Below, piece by piece: positions 1 through 7,477 of a stretch of DNA of 64,000 bases. Below the pieces are notes generated by a model, which was not told where the DNA came from, did not search any database, and saw only the letters and a list, made by a program, of their open reading frames with translations. The stretch covers positions 1 to 64,000 of the forward strand of contig DASYNP010000003.1 of the NCBI GenBank assembly GCA_036008465.1, written 5' to 3'. The DNA is from DASPSM01 sp036008465. GTDB taxonomy: Bacteria > Planctomycetota > Planctomycetia > Planctomycetales > Planctomycetaceae. A program made the position numbers and the translations under genes. Numbering within the stretch: the first letter of the stretch is position 1; each line of letters opens with the position of its first letter.

Positions 1-3000
1 ATCGATCGGCCCATCTTCGCCTGGGTGCTCTCGCTGGTCATCATCCTGGTCGGCGGCGTGGCGGCGTTCACGCTGCCGGTCGACATGTACCCCCCGATCA
101 CGCCGCCCACGGTGCAAGTCACCTGCGCCTATCCCGGCGCAAATGCCCAGGTCGTTGCCGACACAATCGCCGCGCCACTTGAGCAGCAGGTCAACGGCGT
201 CGAAGGCATGATCTACATGTCGTCGCAGTCGACCAACGACGGCTCTTATGTGCTGACGGTCACATTCGAGATCGGCACCGACGTCAACATGGCGCAGGTC
301 CTCGTGCAAAATCGCGTCGCGCTGGCGACGCCCCAGTTGCCCCCCCAGGTGCAGCTCCAGGGAATCAACGTCCTCAAGACCTCGCCCAATATTTTATTCG
401 GCATCAACCTCGTCTCTCCCGACCGCCGTTACGACGCCCTGTTCCTCAGCAACTTCGCCACCATTCAAATTCAGAACGAGCTGGCCCGCATCAAGGGGGT
501 GGGACAGATCAAGATCGTCGGGATCGGCAACTACAGCATGCGGATCTGGCTCGACCCGTACAAACTGGCCAGCCGCAGCCTGACCGCCGTCGACGTCGTC
601 AATGCGGTCACGAACCAGAACGTGCAGGTGGCGGCGGGCAACGTCGGGCAGCAGCCCGTTCCCCCAGGGCAGATCTTTCAGCTTCCGATGGATGCCTTGG
701 GGCGGCTCGACACGGAGAGGCAGTTCGGAGACATCATCCTCAAAGCCGGCCAGGCCACCGCCAGCGGAAATCCCTCGAGTCCCATCGTCCACGTGCGCGA
801 CGTCGCCAAAGTGGAAATGGGCGCCCAGAGCTACGACCAGTTCTGCCGCCTGGATGGCGAACCGTCCTGCATCATTGCTGTGTTTCAACTCCCCGGCTCC
901 AACGCGCTCGACGTCGCGAAGCTCGTCAAAACCCGGATGGAAGACCTGAAGGCGCGGTTTCCGCCGGGGCTCGACTACCGAATTGTCTACGACACAACCC
1001 CCTTCATCACGCAGTCGATCGACGAAGTCATTCACACGCTGATCGAGGCGATCTTGCTCGTAGCCATCGTCGTCCTGTTCTTCCTGCAGGACTGGAAGGC
1101 CATGATCCTGCCGATGATCGACGTCCCGGTGTCGCTCGTCGGCACGTTCGCCGTTCTGGCCGTGCTCGGTTTCAGCCTGAATAACCTCACGCTGTTTGGC
1201 CTGGTGCTCGCGATCGGGATCGTCGTGGACGACGCCATCGTCGTTTTGGAAAACATCGAGCGGCTGATCGGCACGGGCTTAGACGCGCGGACCGCGACGA
1301 TCCAGGCGATGGACGAGCTGACCGGGCCGATCATCGCCATCACGCTCGTGTTGGCCTCGGTCTTCATCCCGAGCATTTTCATTCCCGGGCTCACGGGGCA
1401 GTTTTATCGGCAGTTCGCAGTCACCATCGCTACGGCCGTGGTCATTTCGGCCCTCAACGCGCTCACTTTGACGCCCTCGCGGGCCGTCTTCATCTTCCGC
1501 ACGGAGGAAACCGACGCGCATGGCGAGCCCAAGAAAGAGGCCCTGCCGTGGTGGATTTTCGGCGTGATCGGCGGATATGTGACCTATTCGCTCGCCCCGA
1601 GTTTCGCCGGACTGGGGTTGGCTGTTCCCGGGAGCGACGGGCAAAGCTGGCCAGTCTGGTTGGGGCTGATCGCGGTCTGGTCCCTCCCCGGAGCGATTGT
1701 CGGCGGCGTGATCGGCTGGTTCATTATTCGGCCGGTCAACGCGCTGCTCGGCGCGATTTTTCGCGCGTTCAATCGTGTGTTTGACCACGTGACCGCCCTT
1801 TACGGTTGGATCGTCGGCCGGCTCCTGCGGGGCGCGGCCATCGTGGGACTCGTCTACGCCGGTCTGCTCTTCGCCACCTGGTGGAGCGTGGCCTACGCGC
1901 CCAAGGGTTTCGTTCCCACGCAGGACCAGGGGTACCTGCTGGTCAACGTGCAGCTGCCCGACTCGGCTTCGGTGCAGCGGACCGAAGTCATCATGGAGAA
2001 GATCTCCAAGATTGCCAGAGAAATTCCCGGCGTGGCGCACACCGTTTCGATCTCGGGCACGTCATTCCTCTTGTCAACGAACGGGTCGAACTTGGGCTCG
2101 ATGTTCGTGGTCATGGAACCCTTCGATCAACGAAAAAGCCACGAGCGCTACGACGAAACCATCGCCCAAAAACTGCAGGCGCGCTGCGCGCAGGAGGTCG
2201 AAGGGGCAATCGTGCTCGCCTTCCGCGCGCCCCCCGTTCGCGGACTGGGCAATGCCGGCGGCTTTCAGTTTCAGACCGAGCAGTACGGCTATTTCGACCT
2301 GCCTGAGCTGCAAAAGGAGACCGACGCGCTCGTGCAGCGGCTCAACAGCGATCCGAGATTTGCGGGGGCGTTCACGGTGTTTCGCTCGGCCACGCCCGGG
2401 CTGTTCGTCGATATCAATCGCGCCAAGGTCCAGGCTCTGCAAATCCCCATCCAGGACGTCTTCACGACACTCAACGTCTACATGGGGGGACTCTACGTCA
2501 ACCAATTCGATCAGTTCGGTCTGGTCTGGCAGGTGCAGGTGGAGGCAGCGCCGGAATTTCGCACGACGGCCGACATGCTTAAGCAGTTTCAGGTGCGAAC
2601 GAGCCAGGCGCAGATGGTGCCGATGGGCTCGATCGCCGCGGTTCGCAATTCAGCCGCGCCGCTGTTGGTGATGCGCTACAACATGTACGCCTCAGCCTCG
2701 GTGAATGGGAACTCGGCCCCCGGAGTCAGCTCGGGGACGATCGTCGACGCCGTCACCCAGATCGCCACAGAGATGGGTATCCCCTTCGAGTGGACGCAAA
2801 CGACCTATCTCGAGGTGCAGGCGGGGAACACCGCGCTGTTGATCTTCGCGCTCGGCACGTTGCTCGTCTACTTCGTGCTCGCCGCGAAATACGAAAGCTG
2901 GAACCTCCCGCTGGCGGTGATTCTGGTCGTCCCCTTGTGCATGCTGGCGGCCGTGGCGGGAATGATGATCGCCCGGCTGCCGATCGATATCTTCGTGCAG

Positions 3001-3369
3001 ATCGGCCTGTTGGTGCTGGTCGGCCTGGCGAGCAAGAACGCGATTTTGATCGTCGAATACGGTCGCGATCAACAGCTCCAGGGAAAGGAGCTGCACGAGG
3101 CGGCCCTGACGGCAAGCAAAATCCGCTTCCGACCGATCATCATGACGTCGTTCGCTTTCATCTTCGGCGTGATGCCGCTGGTGCTCGCCACCGGGGCCGG
3201 GGCCGAGATGCGGCAATCGCTCGGCACAGCCGTCTTCAGCGGCATGATCGGCGTCACGCTCTTCGGCATCTTTTTGACGCCTGTGTTCTTCTTCGGGCTC
3301 GAGTGGCTCGCCGAACGCAGACGGCGCAATGCCCCGGCGCCCCCGCCGACCGAACAGCATCAGCCTTAA
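1..3369 (+). CDS. RND multidrug efflux permease, HAE1/AcrB type (5' end outside window)
   Basis: Inner-membrane subunit of a tripartite RND pump that exports drugs or other amphiphiles using the proton gradient. The reading frame is open from base 1 with residues IDRPIFAWV, which match about residue 6 of AcrB, so only about five N-terminal residues lie outside the window. The remaining 1122 residues match the family length of 1030-1150. The TM4 segment GIVVDDAIVVLENIER carries the Asp-Asp proton-relay pair (in-window codons 410-411), and the C-terminal VGLASKNAILIVEYGRD motif is present. An insert of roughly 60-70 residues with extra hydrophobic stretches follows the first membrane half (about codons 505-580), longer than in AcrB. 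The periplasmic adaptor is probably just upstream. No outer-membrane factor follows. Confidence 0.95.
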   Translation: MDRPIFAWVLSLVIILVGGVAAFTLPVDMYPPITPPTVQVTCAYPGANAQVVADTIAAPLEQQVNGVEGMIYMSSQSTNDGSYVLTVTFEIGTDVNMAQVLVQNRVALATPQLPPQVQLQGINVLKTSPNILFGINLVSPDRRYDALFLSNFATIQIQNELARIKGVGQIKIVGIGNYSMRIWLDPYKLASRSLTAVDVVNAVTNQNVQVAAGNVGQQPVPPGQIFQLPMDALGRLDTERQFGDIILKAGQATASGNPSSPIVHVRDVAKVEMGAQSYDQFCRLDGEPSCIIAVFQLPGSNALDVAKLVKTRMEDLKARFPPGLDYRIVYDTTPFITQSIDEVIHTLIEAILLVAIVVLFFLQDWKAMILPMIDVPVSLVGTFAVLAVLGFSLNNLTLFGLVLAIGIVVDDAIVVLENIERLIGTGLDARTATIQAMDELTGPIIAITLVLASVFIPSIFIPGLTGQFYRQFAVTIATAVVISALNALTLTPSRAVFIFRTEETDAHGEPKKEALPWWIFGVIGGYVTYSLAPSFAGLGLAVPGSDGQSWPVWLGLIAVWSLPGAIVGGVIGWFIIRPVNALLGAIFRAFNRVFDHVTALYGWIVGRLLRGAAIVGLVYAGLLFATWWSVAYAPKGFVPTQDQGYLLVNVQLPDSASVQRTEVIMEKISKIAREIPGVAHTVSISGTSFLLSTNGSNLGSMFVVMEPFDQRKSHERYDETIAQKLQARCAQEVEGAIVLAFRAPPVRGLGNAGGFQFQTEQYGYFDLPELQKETDALVQRLNSDPRFAGAFTVFRSATPGLFVDINRAKVQALQIPIQDVFTTLNVYMGGLYVNQFDQFGLVWQVQVEAAPEFRTTADMLKQFQVRTSQAQMVPMGSIAAVRNSAAPLLVMRYNMYASASVNGNSAPGVSSGTIVDAVTQIATEMGIPFEWTQTTYLEVQAGNTALLIFALGTLLVYFVLAAKYESWNLPLAVILVVPLCMLAAVAGMMIARLPIDIFVQIGLLVLVGLASKNAILIVEYGRDQQLQGKELHEAALTASKIRFRPIIMTSFAFIFGVMPLVLATGAGAEMRQSLGTAVFSGMIGVTLFGIFLTPVFFFGLEWLAERRRRNAPAPPPTEQHQP

Positions 3370-3493
3370 GGCTCTGCGGCCGGGAAGTTTTGCCTGGCTT
3401 GCGTTCGGCTAGCGATCGCTATTCTGGCGAGCGGCCCGATTTGATCCCCGGCAACAGCCTGTCGATGGGCCGGCTCACGGGTCATTTTTTCTT

Positions 3494-3534
3494 CTCCCCT
3501 CTCCCCTCGCGGGAGAGGGGCCGGGGGTGAGGGG
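3494..3534. repeat. REP-like hairpin, copy 1
   Basis: An intergenic hairpin with near-perfect arms CCCCTCTCCC and GGGAGAGGGG (3497-3520) is followed by a GGGGGTGAGGGG tail. An inverted copy lies at 44696-44737. It follows the RND gene and could help terminate its transcript, but there is no clear T-run downstream. Confidence 0.7.
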
Positions 3535-3573
3535 CTCCCGCTCCCCACAGGAGCGGCCGAGGGTGACTGACGC

Positions 3574-3611
3574 AACCAAATAAGGTGGCAGGACCTGCCA
3601 CCTTATTGGTT
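3574..3611. repeat. Near-perfect 18-bp inverted repeat
   Basis: The arms AACCAATAAGGTGGCAGG (with one extra A in the left copy) and CCTGCCACCTTATTGGTT are separated by a single base. This is an almost perfect palindrome that could form a cruciform or RNA hairpin. No T-run follows, so it is not a textbook terminator. It may be the end of a small mobile element. Confidence 0.7.
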
Positions 3612-3843
3612 GCCTTTGGGATCGGCTTTCCGACAGTCAGGCAAAAAACTTTTGAAGTTGTTTATGAGCGCGTAGAAACTCGGTCTTCGCGAACTGCATT
3701 TTTGATCGTACGATGGAAGAAGGCGTTGTTGCTCGTGGCCAACGGTCATGCTGCGGAGGCGCGCATACCGCGTCTTGCCGCGATGTTGAGCGACGTTAAC
3801 GAAATGTCATCCGAAGGGGGTGTGGTGTGGTCACCTACTTTTG

Positions 3844-4123
3844 ATAGGTAGTTGACCACGGGAAAGTTGACCACACCCAGCGCGACGACGCGGCGGGCGC
3901 TTGAGTCCGCGCGCGCCGGGGAAAAGATCCCCGGCGGGCCCCGCCGGGGACGCAAAACAGATCTGCTGGTGGTGGGATCCTTTTTCACTATAGGGAGAAA
4001 AAGATCCCCGGCAGAGCTGCCCCACCTACGGCGAATGGGACGGGACAAGATTGGTGGGATTGGACACGGACCGCTGGGACGGGACACGAGCCGTGGGACT
4101 GGGACTCGAAAATCGTCGCGAGC
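3844..4123. repeat. Long direct repeat, copy A
   Basis: About 280 bp that recur at 5045-5310 with roughly 85% identity by eye. Landmarks shared in order: ATAGGTAGTTGACCAC, a second TTGACCAC 15-16 bp later, a GATCCCCGG tract, AGATCTGCTGGTGGTGG, a hairpin whose loop reads CACTATAGGGAG (3986-3997), GGCAGAGCTGCC, and several GGGACGGGAC tracts. It is non-coding as far as I can see. Together with copy B it brackets 4124-5044 like the ends of a composite or recombination-prone segment. Confidence 0.8.
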
Positions 4124-4221
4124 GGCAAGTTCCCAGCCACTTGGCGTTTGCGACCCCACTACCGGGACGGGAGGTAGTGGCGTACTGAAAAATAACCGCG
4201 ATGCGACCCCACCCGGAGGCG

Positions 4222-4449
4222 CTACAATTTCAGGAAATTTCCGCAGTTCCAACAGCGGATCAGGCCCTTGAGAACGAGTTCGTCGCAGGCCGGGCAAACT
4301 ATCTCGTCACCCGTTACGGCCTCAGGTTTCTGAACGCTCTCTGGCTCCGGCGCTCTGGGTTCAAAAGCATGGCCGCATCGTGGACACGCTTTGACGGTCC
4401 CAAGCACGAGTGTCTTGCAAGAGGGGCAAGGAATAATCTTGTCTGGCAT
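4222..4449 (-). CDS. Small double zinc-ribbon protein
   Basis: A 75-residue protein with two CxxC...CxxC zinc knuckles: CPSC/CPRC at about residues 8-25 and CPAC/CWNC at about 52-69, joined by a Glu/Pro-rich linker. Eight cysteines in this arrangement indicate two zinc ribbons, used in other small proteins for nucleic-acid or protein contacts. No enzyme domain is present. It starts 6 bp after the end of the transposase remnant on the same strand and lies between the two long direct repeats, so it may have travelled with that segment. The exact role is unknown. Confidence 0.75.
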   Translation of the reverse strand: MPDKIIPCPSCKTLVLGTVKACPRCGHAFEPRAPEPESVQKPEAVTGDEIVCPACDELVLKGLIRCWNCGNFLKL

Positions 4450-4455
4450 CCGGAA

Positions 4456-4659
4456 TCATTCCCCGCGTTGCAGCCGGTCGATCAGCCGTTGAATCCATCG
4501 CTCCCGCTTGGCCTTAGCTCGTTCCTTGGCCGCGTGGTCAGTCCCCGCGTTATCAAGATCGTCCATGCTCCACGACCGATCGACCACGCCAGCAGCCATC
4601 GCCGGGGTACACCGAATTGTACTGTGGATGCGGCAAAAGTTGTAAACGGCAACGTGGAG
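4456..4659 (-). pseudogene. C-terminal remnant of a DDE transposase (IS1-like)
   Basis: The frame reads HVAVYNFCRIHSTIRCTPAMAAGV, then a DRSWSMDDL segment and a basic tail. This is the familiar C-terminal block of a DDE transposase family (YNFxRxHxxLRxTPAMAAGxTDxxWSxEEL) often annotated as IS1-like in planctomycetes and cyanobacteria. Only about 65 residues remain. The upstream sequence turns into unrelated codons and then the oppositely oriented small membrane gene at 4705, so the catalytic core is missing. It is a dead fragment, useful as a marker of past insertion. Confidence 0.75.
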
Positions 4660-4704
4660 CGCGGGCGGCGGCATAATTCGTAAGGTACAAGGGCGTCGCA
4701 TACC

Positions 4705-4986
4705 ATGGGCTCTGAGGGCGATCCGATGACCGACAAGCCGGACGGGAAACGGTGGAACTGGGGAAGTTCGGCATGGATCGTCGTGTCGCTACTGGCGGTC
4801 TATGTCCTATCGATGGGTCCCGTATGGTGGGCGTCGGATCATTTTGAGTTGTGGAGCGGCAGCGGATTATCGAGCGGTCCGCAATTCGCCTTCTATGCGC
4901 CTCTTTTTTGGCTCGGTCAGGCGTGTCCACTGTTCGGGAAAGCCCTCATCTGGTACGTGCATTTGTGGGCGGATATCGCCGGTTAG
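4705..4986 (+). CDS. Small membrane protein, unknown function
   Basis: 93 residues; a start at 4726 (MTDKPDGKRW) is equally possible. A Trp-rich segment RWNWGSSAWIVVSLLAVYVLSMGP forms one transmembrane helix (about residues 21-41), and a second hydrophobic region (about 60-90) ends in a Trp/Tyr-rich tail. I recognise the general type, a short planctomycete membrane protein of the kind 'W-W-AW-VV-LL-YVLS-GP', but no function is assigned. It sits between the two long direct repeats, divergent from the transposase remnant. Confidence 0.6.
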   Translation: MGSEGDPMTDKPDGKRWNWGSSAWIVVSLLAVYVLSMGPVWWASDHFELWSGSGLSSGPQFAFYAPLFWLGQACPLFGKALIWYVHLWADIAG

Positions 4987-5044
4987 CAACACAACTCGCA
5001 CCCACTACCGCCGAATCCGCCGCTAGCTAGTGCCATTCCTTTTA

Positions 5045-5310
5045 ATAGGTAGTTGACCACGAACAACTTGACCACACCCAGCGCGATGACGGCGAGCGAT
5101 TGGACCGCGCGCCGGAGAAACGATCCCCGGTGGGGACGCAAAATAGATCTGCTGGTGGTGGGGATCCTTTTTCACTATAGGGAGAAAAGGATCCCCGGCA
5201 GAGCTGCCGCACCTACGGCGAATGGGACGGGACAAGATTGGTGGGATTGGACACGGACCGCTGGGACGGGACTCGAGCCGTGGGACTGGAAGCCGAAAAT
5301 CGTCGCGAGC
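5045..5310. repeat. Long direct repeat, copy B
   Basis: Second copy of the repeat at 3844-4123 in the same orientation, occupying most of the 378-bp gap 4987-5364. It contains a perfect 12-bp hairpin (arms GGGGATCCTTTT at 5160-5171 and AAAAGGATCCCC at 5185-5196) whose loop reads TCACTATAGGGAG, then a GGCAGAGCTGCC palindrome and GGGACGGGAC tracts. The open frames through it are chance. Confidence 0.8.
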
Positions 5311-5352
5311 CGCGCCTAAGCGAGATTTATGCCGTCCGCGCCAATCCGCGGC

Positions 5353-5364
5353 TAGAATGACGGC
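5353..5364 (+). promoter_or_regulatory. TAGAATGACGGC motif, copy 1 (candidate leaderless promoter)
   Basis: TAGAAT (5353-5358) resembles a sigma-70 -10 box and lies 6 bp before the ATG at 5365. That is the spacing expected if transcription starts at the start codon. There is no Shine-Dalgarno sequence upstream of this ATG. The same 12-mer recurs at 5665 and 6113. Confidence 0.45.
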
Positions 5365-5637
5365 ATGAGCATTTCGCGGGCGGCGAGTATTCTGGTCGCA
5401 GCTTCGTACCTGTGCCTCGCGGCGCTGGGCAAATTGCCGAACAGCCTGGTCGCCTCAATTGCTCCCGCCCTAATCTTTGGTTTGCCTCTCATATGGTTTC
5501 CGGAGCAGATTGGGGGTTTGACAGGTTTCGTTGGCCGCGCGACGGTTCACTCGGACACACCGCCCTTTCTCGTGGCGTTCATGGGTTGGGTGTTCCTCCT
5601 CGGCTTTCCCGTGTTCTTTGCGGCGTTGTCAAAATAG
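5365..5637 (+). CDS. Small three-helix membrane protein, unknown function
   Basis: 90 residues beginning MSISRAASILVAASYLCLAA. Hydrophobic segments at about residues 5-21, 28-43 and 68-86 suggest three membrane helices. The start is set by the TAGAATGACGGC motif directly before the ATG rather than by a ribosome-binding site. No motif gives a function. It is first in a row of three similarly sized membrane genes (this one, 5770 and 6173), each preceded by a copy of the motif at varying distance. Confidence 0.65.
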   Translation: MSISRAASILVAASYLCLAALGKLPNSLVASIAPALIFGLPLIWFPEQIGGLTGFVGRATVHSDTPPFLVAFMGWVFLLGFPVFFAALSK

Positions 5638-5664
5638 CTCCCGTGCCAAAACCTCGCATCGCCT

Positions 5665-5676
5665 TAGAATGACGGC
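5665..5676 (+). promoter_or_regulatory. TAGAATGACGGC motif, copy 2, with five-codon mini-ORF
   Basis: Same 12-mer as at 5353, again directly followed by ATGAGC. Here the ATG (5677) opens only a five-codon frame (M-S-D-E-R-stop, 5677-5694). The larger membrane gene begins about 90 bp further on. Either the mini-ORF is a leader peptide or the motif marks a start whose original gene has been lost. Confidence 0.35.
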
Positions 5677-5769
5677 ATGAGCGACGAACGCTGAGAAGCG
5701 CACGTTACATTCGCCGTCCGGTTACGCCCCTACTTCAAGGGGAACAGCATCCCGGCACGAGAGAATGAA

Positions 5770-6079
5770 ATGCGGACGATTTTTGGGTCTGCGGTCCTGT
5801 GGCTCGGGGTTGCCCTGTTTGTTTGTCATTGGTGCTGGGATTCTTCTCGCCAGCACCACGTACGCATGGTCGCAGGGAGATGCGAACCCTAACCCTGTCG
5901 TCGCGGGAATGCTCGCGGGTTTCATGTTCTTGCTCAGTTTCCCCCTCATCCTCGTTGGCGTTGGCTTGGGTATCGCCGAGCACCGGGGAATCTATGTTCG
6001 CCTTTGGATTGTCGTGGCTTGGATTTCTCTCGCGGTGATGGTCGTCACAATCGCGAGACACATTCTTGGCCTGTTCTGA
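5770..6079 (+). pseudogene. Small membrane protein disrupted by a TTTG duplication
   Basis: An ATG at 5770 reads MRTIFGSAVLWLGVALFV, a good first helix, but then runs out of frame at a tandem TTTG-TTTG (5818-5825). Removing one TTTG joins it to IGAGILLASTTYAW and the rest of a three-helix protein ending HILGLF at 6079. As it stands, a 104-residue product is possible from the ATG at 5765 (MKCGRFLGLRS), but its first 15-20 residues look like out-of-frame sequence. I read this as a recent 4-bp slippage in a gene of about 100 residues. Function unknown. Confidence 0.6.
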
Positions 6080-6112
6080 ACTCCTGTGGCATTCTTCGAC
6101 GAAAATTGAACC

Positions 6113-6124
6113 TAGAATGACGGC
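6113..6124 (+). promoter_or_regulatory. TAGAATGACGGC motif, copy 3
   Basis: Third exact copy of the 12-mer. It lies 48 bp before the ATG at 6173, so here it would give a short 5' leader instead of a leaderless message. Confidence 0.4.
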
Positions 6125-6172
6125 AGCCGTCCCGGCAGCTTAGCTGTGTCGTCAGGCCGCTTGGGTCCTTCG

Positions 6173-6571
6173 ATGCGTGTCGCCGTGAAAATCATTGCGT
6201 GGGTCTACTTGGCTGCCGGCATCGCCGGCGGTTTCGGAGTCATCTATGCCATTCTGTTCGGCGGCCCTCGCAACGACGTGGGCGAACTTGTGCTCTTTCT
6301 GCTGCTCGGTTACGGCCTGATGCATTTCCATCCGTTGGCCCGCGGCGTCGCCCTCCTGCTGTCGGTATTCGGACTGTTCGTCGTCTTTATCGGTCTTGTC
6401 TTGTGCATCGGCCATGTCGCCGGCTTGATCAGAGCCTATAGCGGGCTCATTGTCGATCAGCCGGTGCTGGCATTCGTGGCGTTAGGCGGCTGTCTCGCGT
6501 TCGCGAGTTGCCAGTTGTGGGTCTTGACGAGACCCGAGATCGCCGCTCTTTTCAAGAAGCCCAGCATTTAA
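6173..6571 (+). CDS. Four-helix membrane protein, unknown function
   Basis: 132 residues from the ATG at 6173 (MRVAVKIIAWVYLAAGIAGG); an in-frame GTG at 6146 would add nine residues without hydrophobic character. Four hydrophobic segments fill the protein (about residues 5-30, 40-55, 60-85 and 100-120). No catalytic or binding motif is visible. It belongs to the row of small membrane genes behind the TAGAATGACGGC motifs and is intact, unlike its neighbours. Confidence 0.65.
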   Translation: MRVAVKIIAWVYLAAGIAGGFGVIYAILFGGPRNDVGELVLFLLLGYGLMHFHPLARGVALLLSVFGLFVVFIGLVLCIGHVAGLIRAYSGLIVDQPVLAFVALGGCLAFASCQLWVLTRPEIAALFKKPSI

Positions 6572-6672
6572 CGAAGCCGCTGCGGCATAGGCGGCTGAAC
6601 TCCCGTGCTAAATCCGAAAAACCCGGTTGCAAATAAGGACACTACCGGGACGGGACACTTCTCGGTTGATGG

Positions 6673-6737
6673 GGTTGGGTCGGGTCATATTTGTTCGACA
6701 GGTTCGCGACCCACGAAATTGGTGACCCGACCCCGAC
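6673..6737. repeat. Inverted repeat of TGGGTCGGGTCA type
   Basis: The left arm GGTTGGGTCGGGTCA (6673-6687) pairs with the right arm TGACCCGACCCCGAC (6723-6737) around a 35-base loop. It lies between two small genes. The neighbouring ACTACCGGGACGGGA tract also occurs at about 4157, linking this intergenic DNA to the repeats further left. Confidence 0.6.
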
Positions 6738-6779
6738 TCGGGTTAACGTGCGACAATGCAACAAGGAACGGGGTCACCT

Positions 6780-7347
6780 ATGCGAATGACTATCGCCCTC
6801 ATCCTTTGCCTTGGGTTGTCGGTCCGGAGTGCTAAGGCCTCGGATGACAAACCGGCTGCTCCACCTTTGAAGCCAAGCGGGGTCGGACCCGAAAAGGATG
6901 TGCGGATTGCCAAGCTCACGGAGAGCCAACCACGAAAGATTGGCGTACTCACCTATTACCCGAACAAGGGAGGCGGCTACACCTTCATGGAACAGGAGCA
7001 CATCGTGTTCTACGCACTTCCCGTTATGCCGGCGAGTTGCCAATTTGACCGCATCGTTCGGGTACTTGGGAGCCCCCAAAGGCGAGGTAACGCCCCGTAA
7101 TATCGTCGAGCGGATAAACGTGTCTACTATCGGAACGTTAAAAATGCCGGTTGGCGGTCAGACCATCTACCGCGGTGAGATGCACACGTACTTCAATGCC
7201 TTCGTCCGACACGATATTCCGATTGCAAAATGGGCTCGCAACGCGCCTGACGGTCCTTTCCGGTTGTCCATAGAGGAGGGAGACCACGAAACCAGGCTCA
7301 AACTGAAAAGCGTTGTAATCGTGCTGGAACGTGCCTCCAAACCCTAG
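6780..7347 (+). pseudogene. Secreted protein of unknown function, frameshifted
   Basis: The ATG at 6780 opens a signal peptide (MRMTIALILCLGLSV, cleavage near SAKAS) and then a domain containing GVLTYYPNKGGGYTF. The frame ends at 7100. The +1 frame takes over at about 7050-7080 (LGAPKGEVTPRNIVERINVS) and continues to a stop at 7347 with well-formed protein (YFNAFVRHDIPIAKW). A single lost base near the CGTTCGGGTACTTGG stretch explains this. The joined product would be about 190 residues. No known domain was recognised. A sequencing error is the main alternative. Confidence 0.55.
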
Positions 7348-7477
7348 GCAAGCCGTGAGCAAGTTATCAGGACATACAGCGCAGAAGTCGAGTTCTGGCA
7401 AGAATCCGCAAACCGGCTCCGCGACGAACCGCGCTTGACGCCCGAGCGCTGAAGCTGGCGCAGGCCGCAGGCGCTCG

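Larger units (their letters stand above)
3370..4221. other. Gene-poor repeat region after the RND pump
   Basis: I see no convincing gene here. The stretch holds a REP-like hairpin (3494-3534), a second near-perfect hairpin (3574-3611) and direct-repeat copy A (3844-4123). Short open frames at 3585-3851 and 3852-4271 run through these repeats, have no recognisable domain and are best read as chance. Confidence 0.6.

Noticed and set aside
1279..2040. 253-codon minus-strand frame inside the RND gene
   Set aside because: Shadow frame opposite a well-conserved membrane protein; Arg/Asp/Gly-rich with no domain.
3585..3851. Open frame of 88 codons after the palindrome
   Set aside because: It starts inside the inverted repeat, has no recognisable domain and its end runs into repeat copy A; no support beyond being open.
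3986..3998. CACTATAGGGAGA as a T7 promoter or vector contamination
   Set aside because: The upstream recognition half of the T7 promoter is missing, and the sequence sits in two diverged genomic repeats, so neither a working promoter nor vector carry-over fits.
3852..4271. Open frame of 139 codons through repeat copy A
   Set aside because: The corresponding frame is not conserved in copy B, as expected of non-coding repeat DNA.
5053..5319. Open frame of 88 codons through repeat copy B
   Set aside because: It lies within the non-coding repeat and does not correspond to the frame open in copy A.
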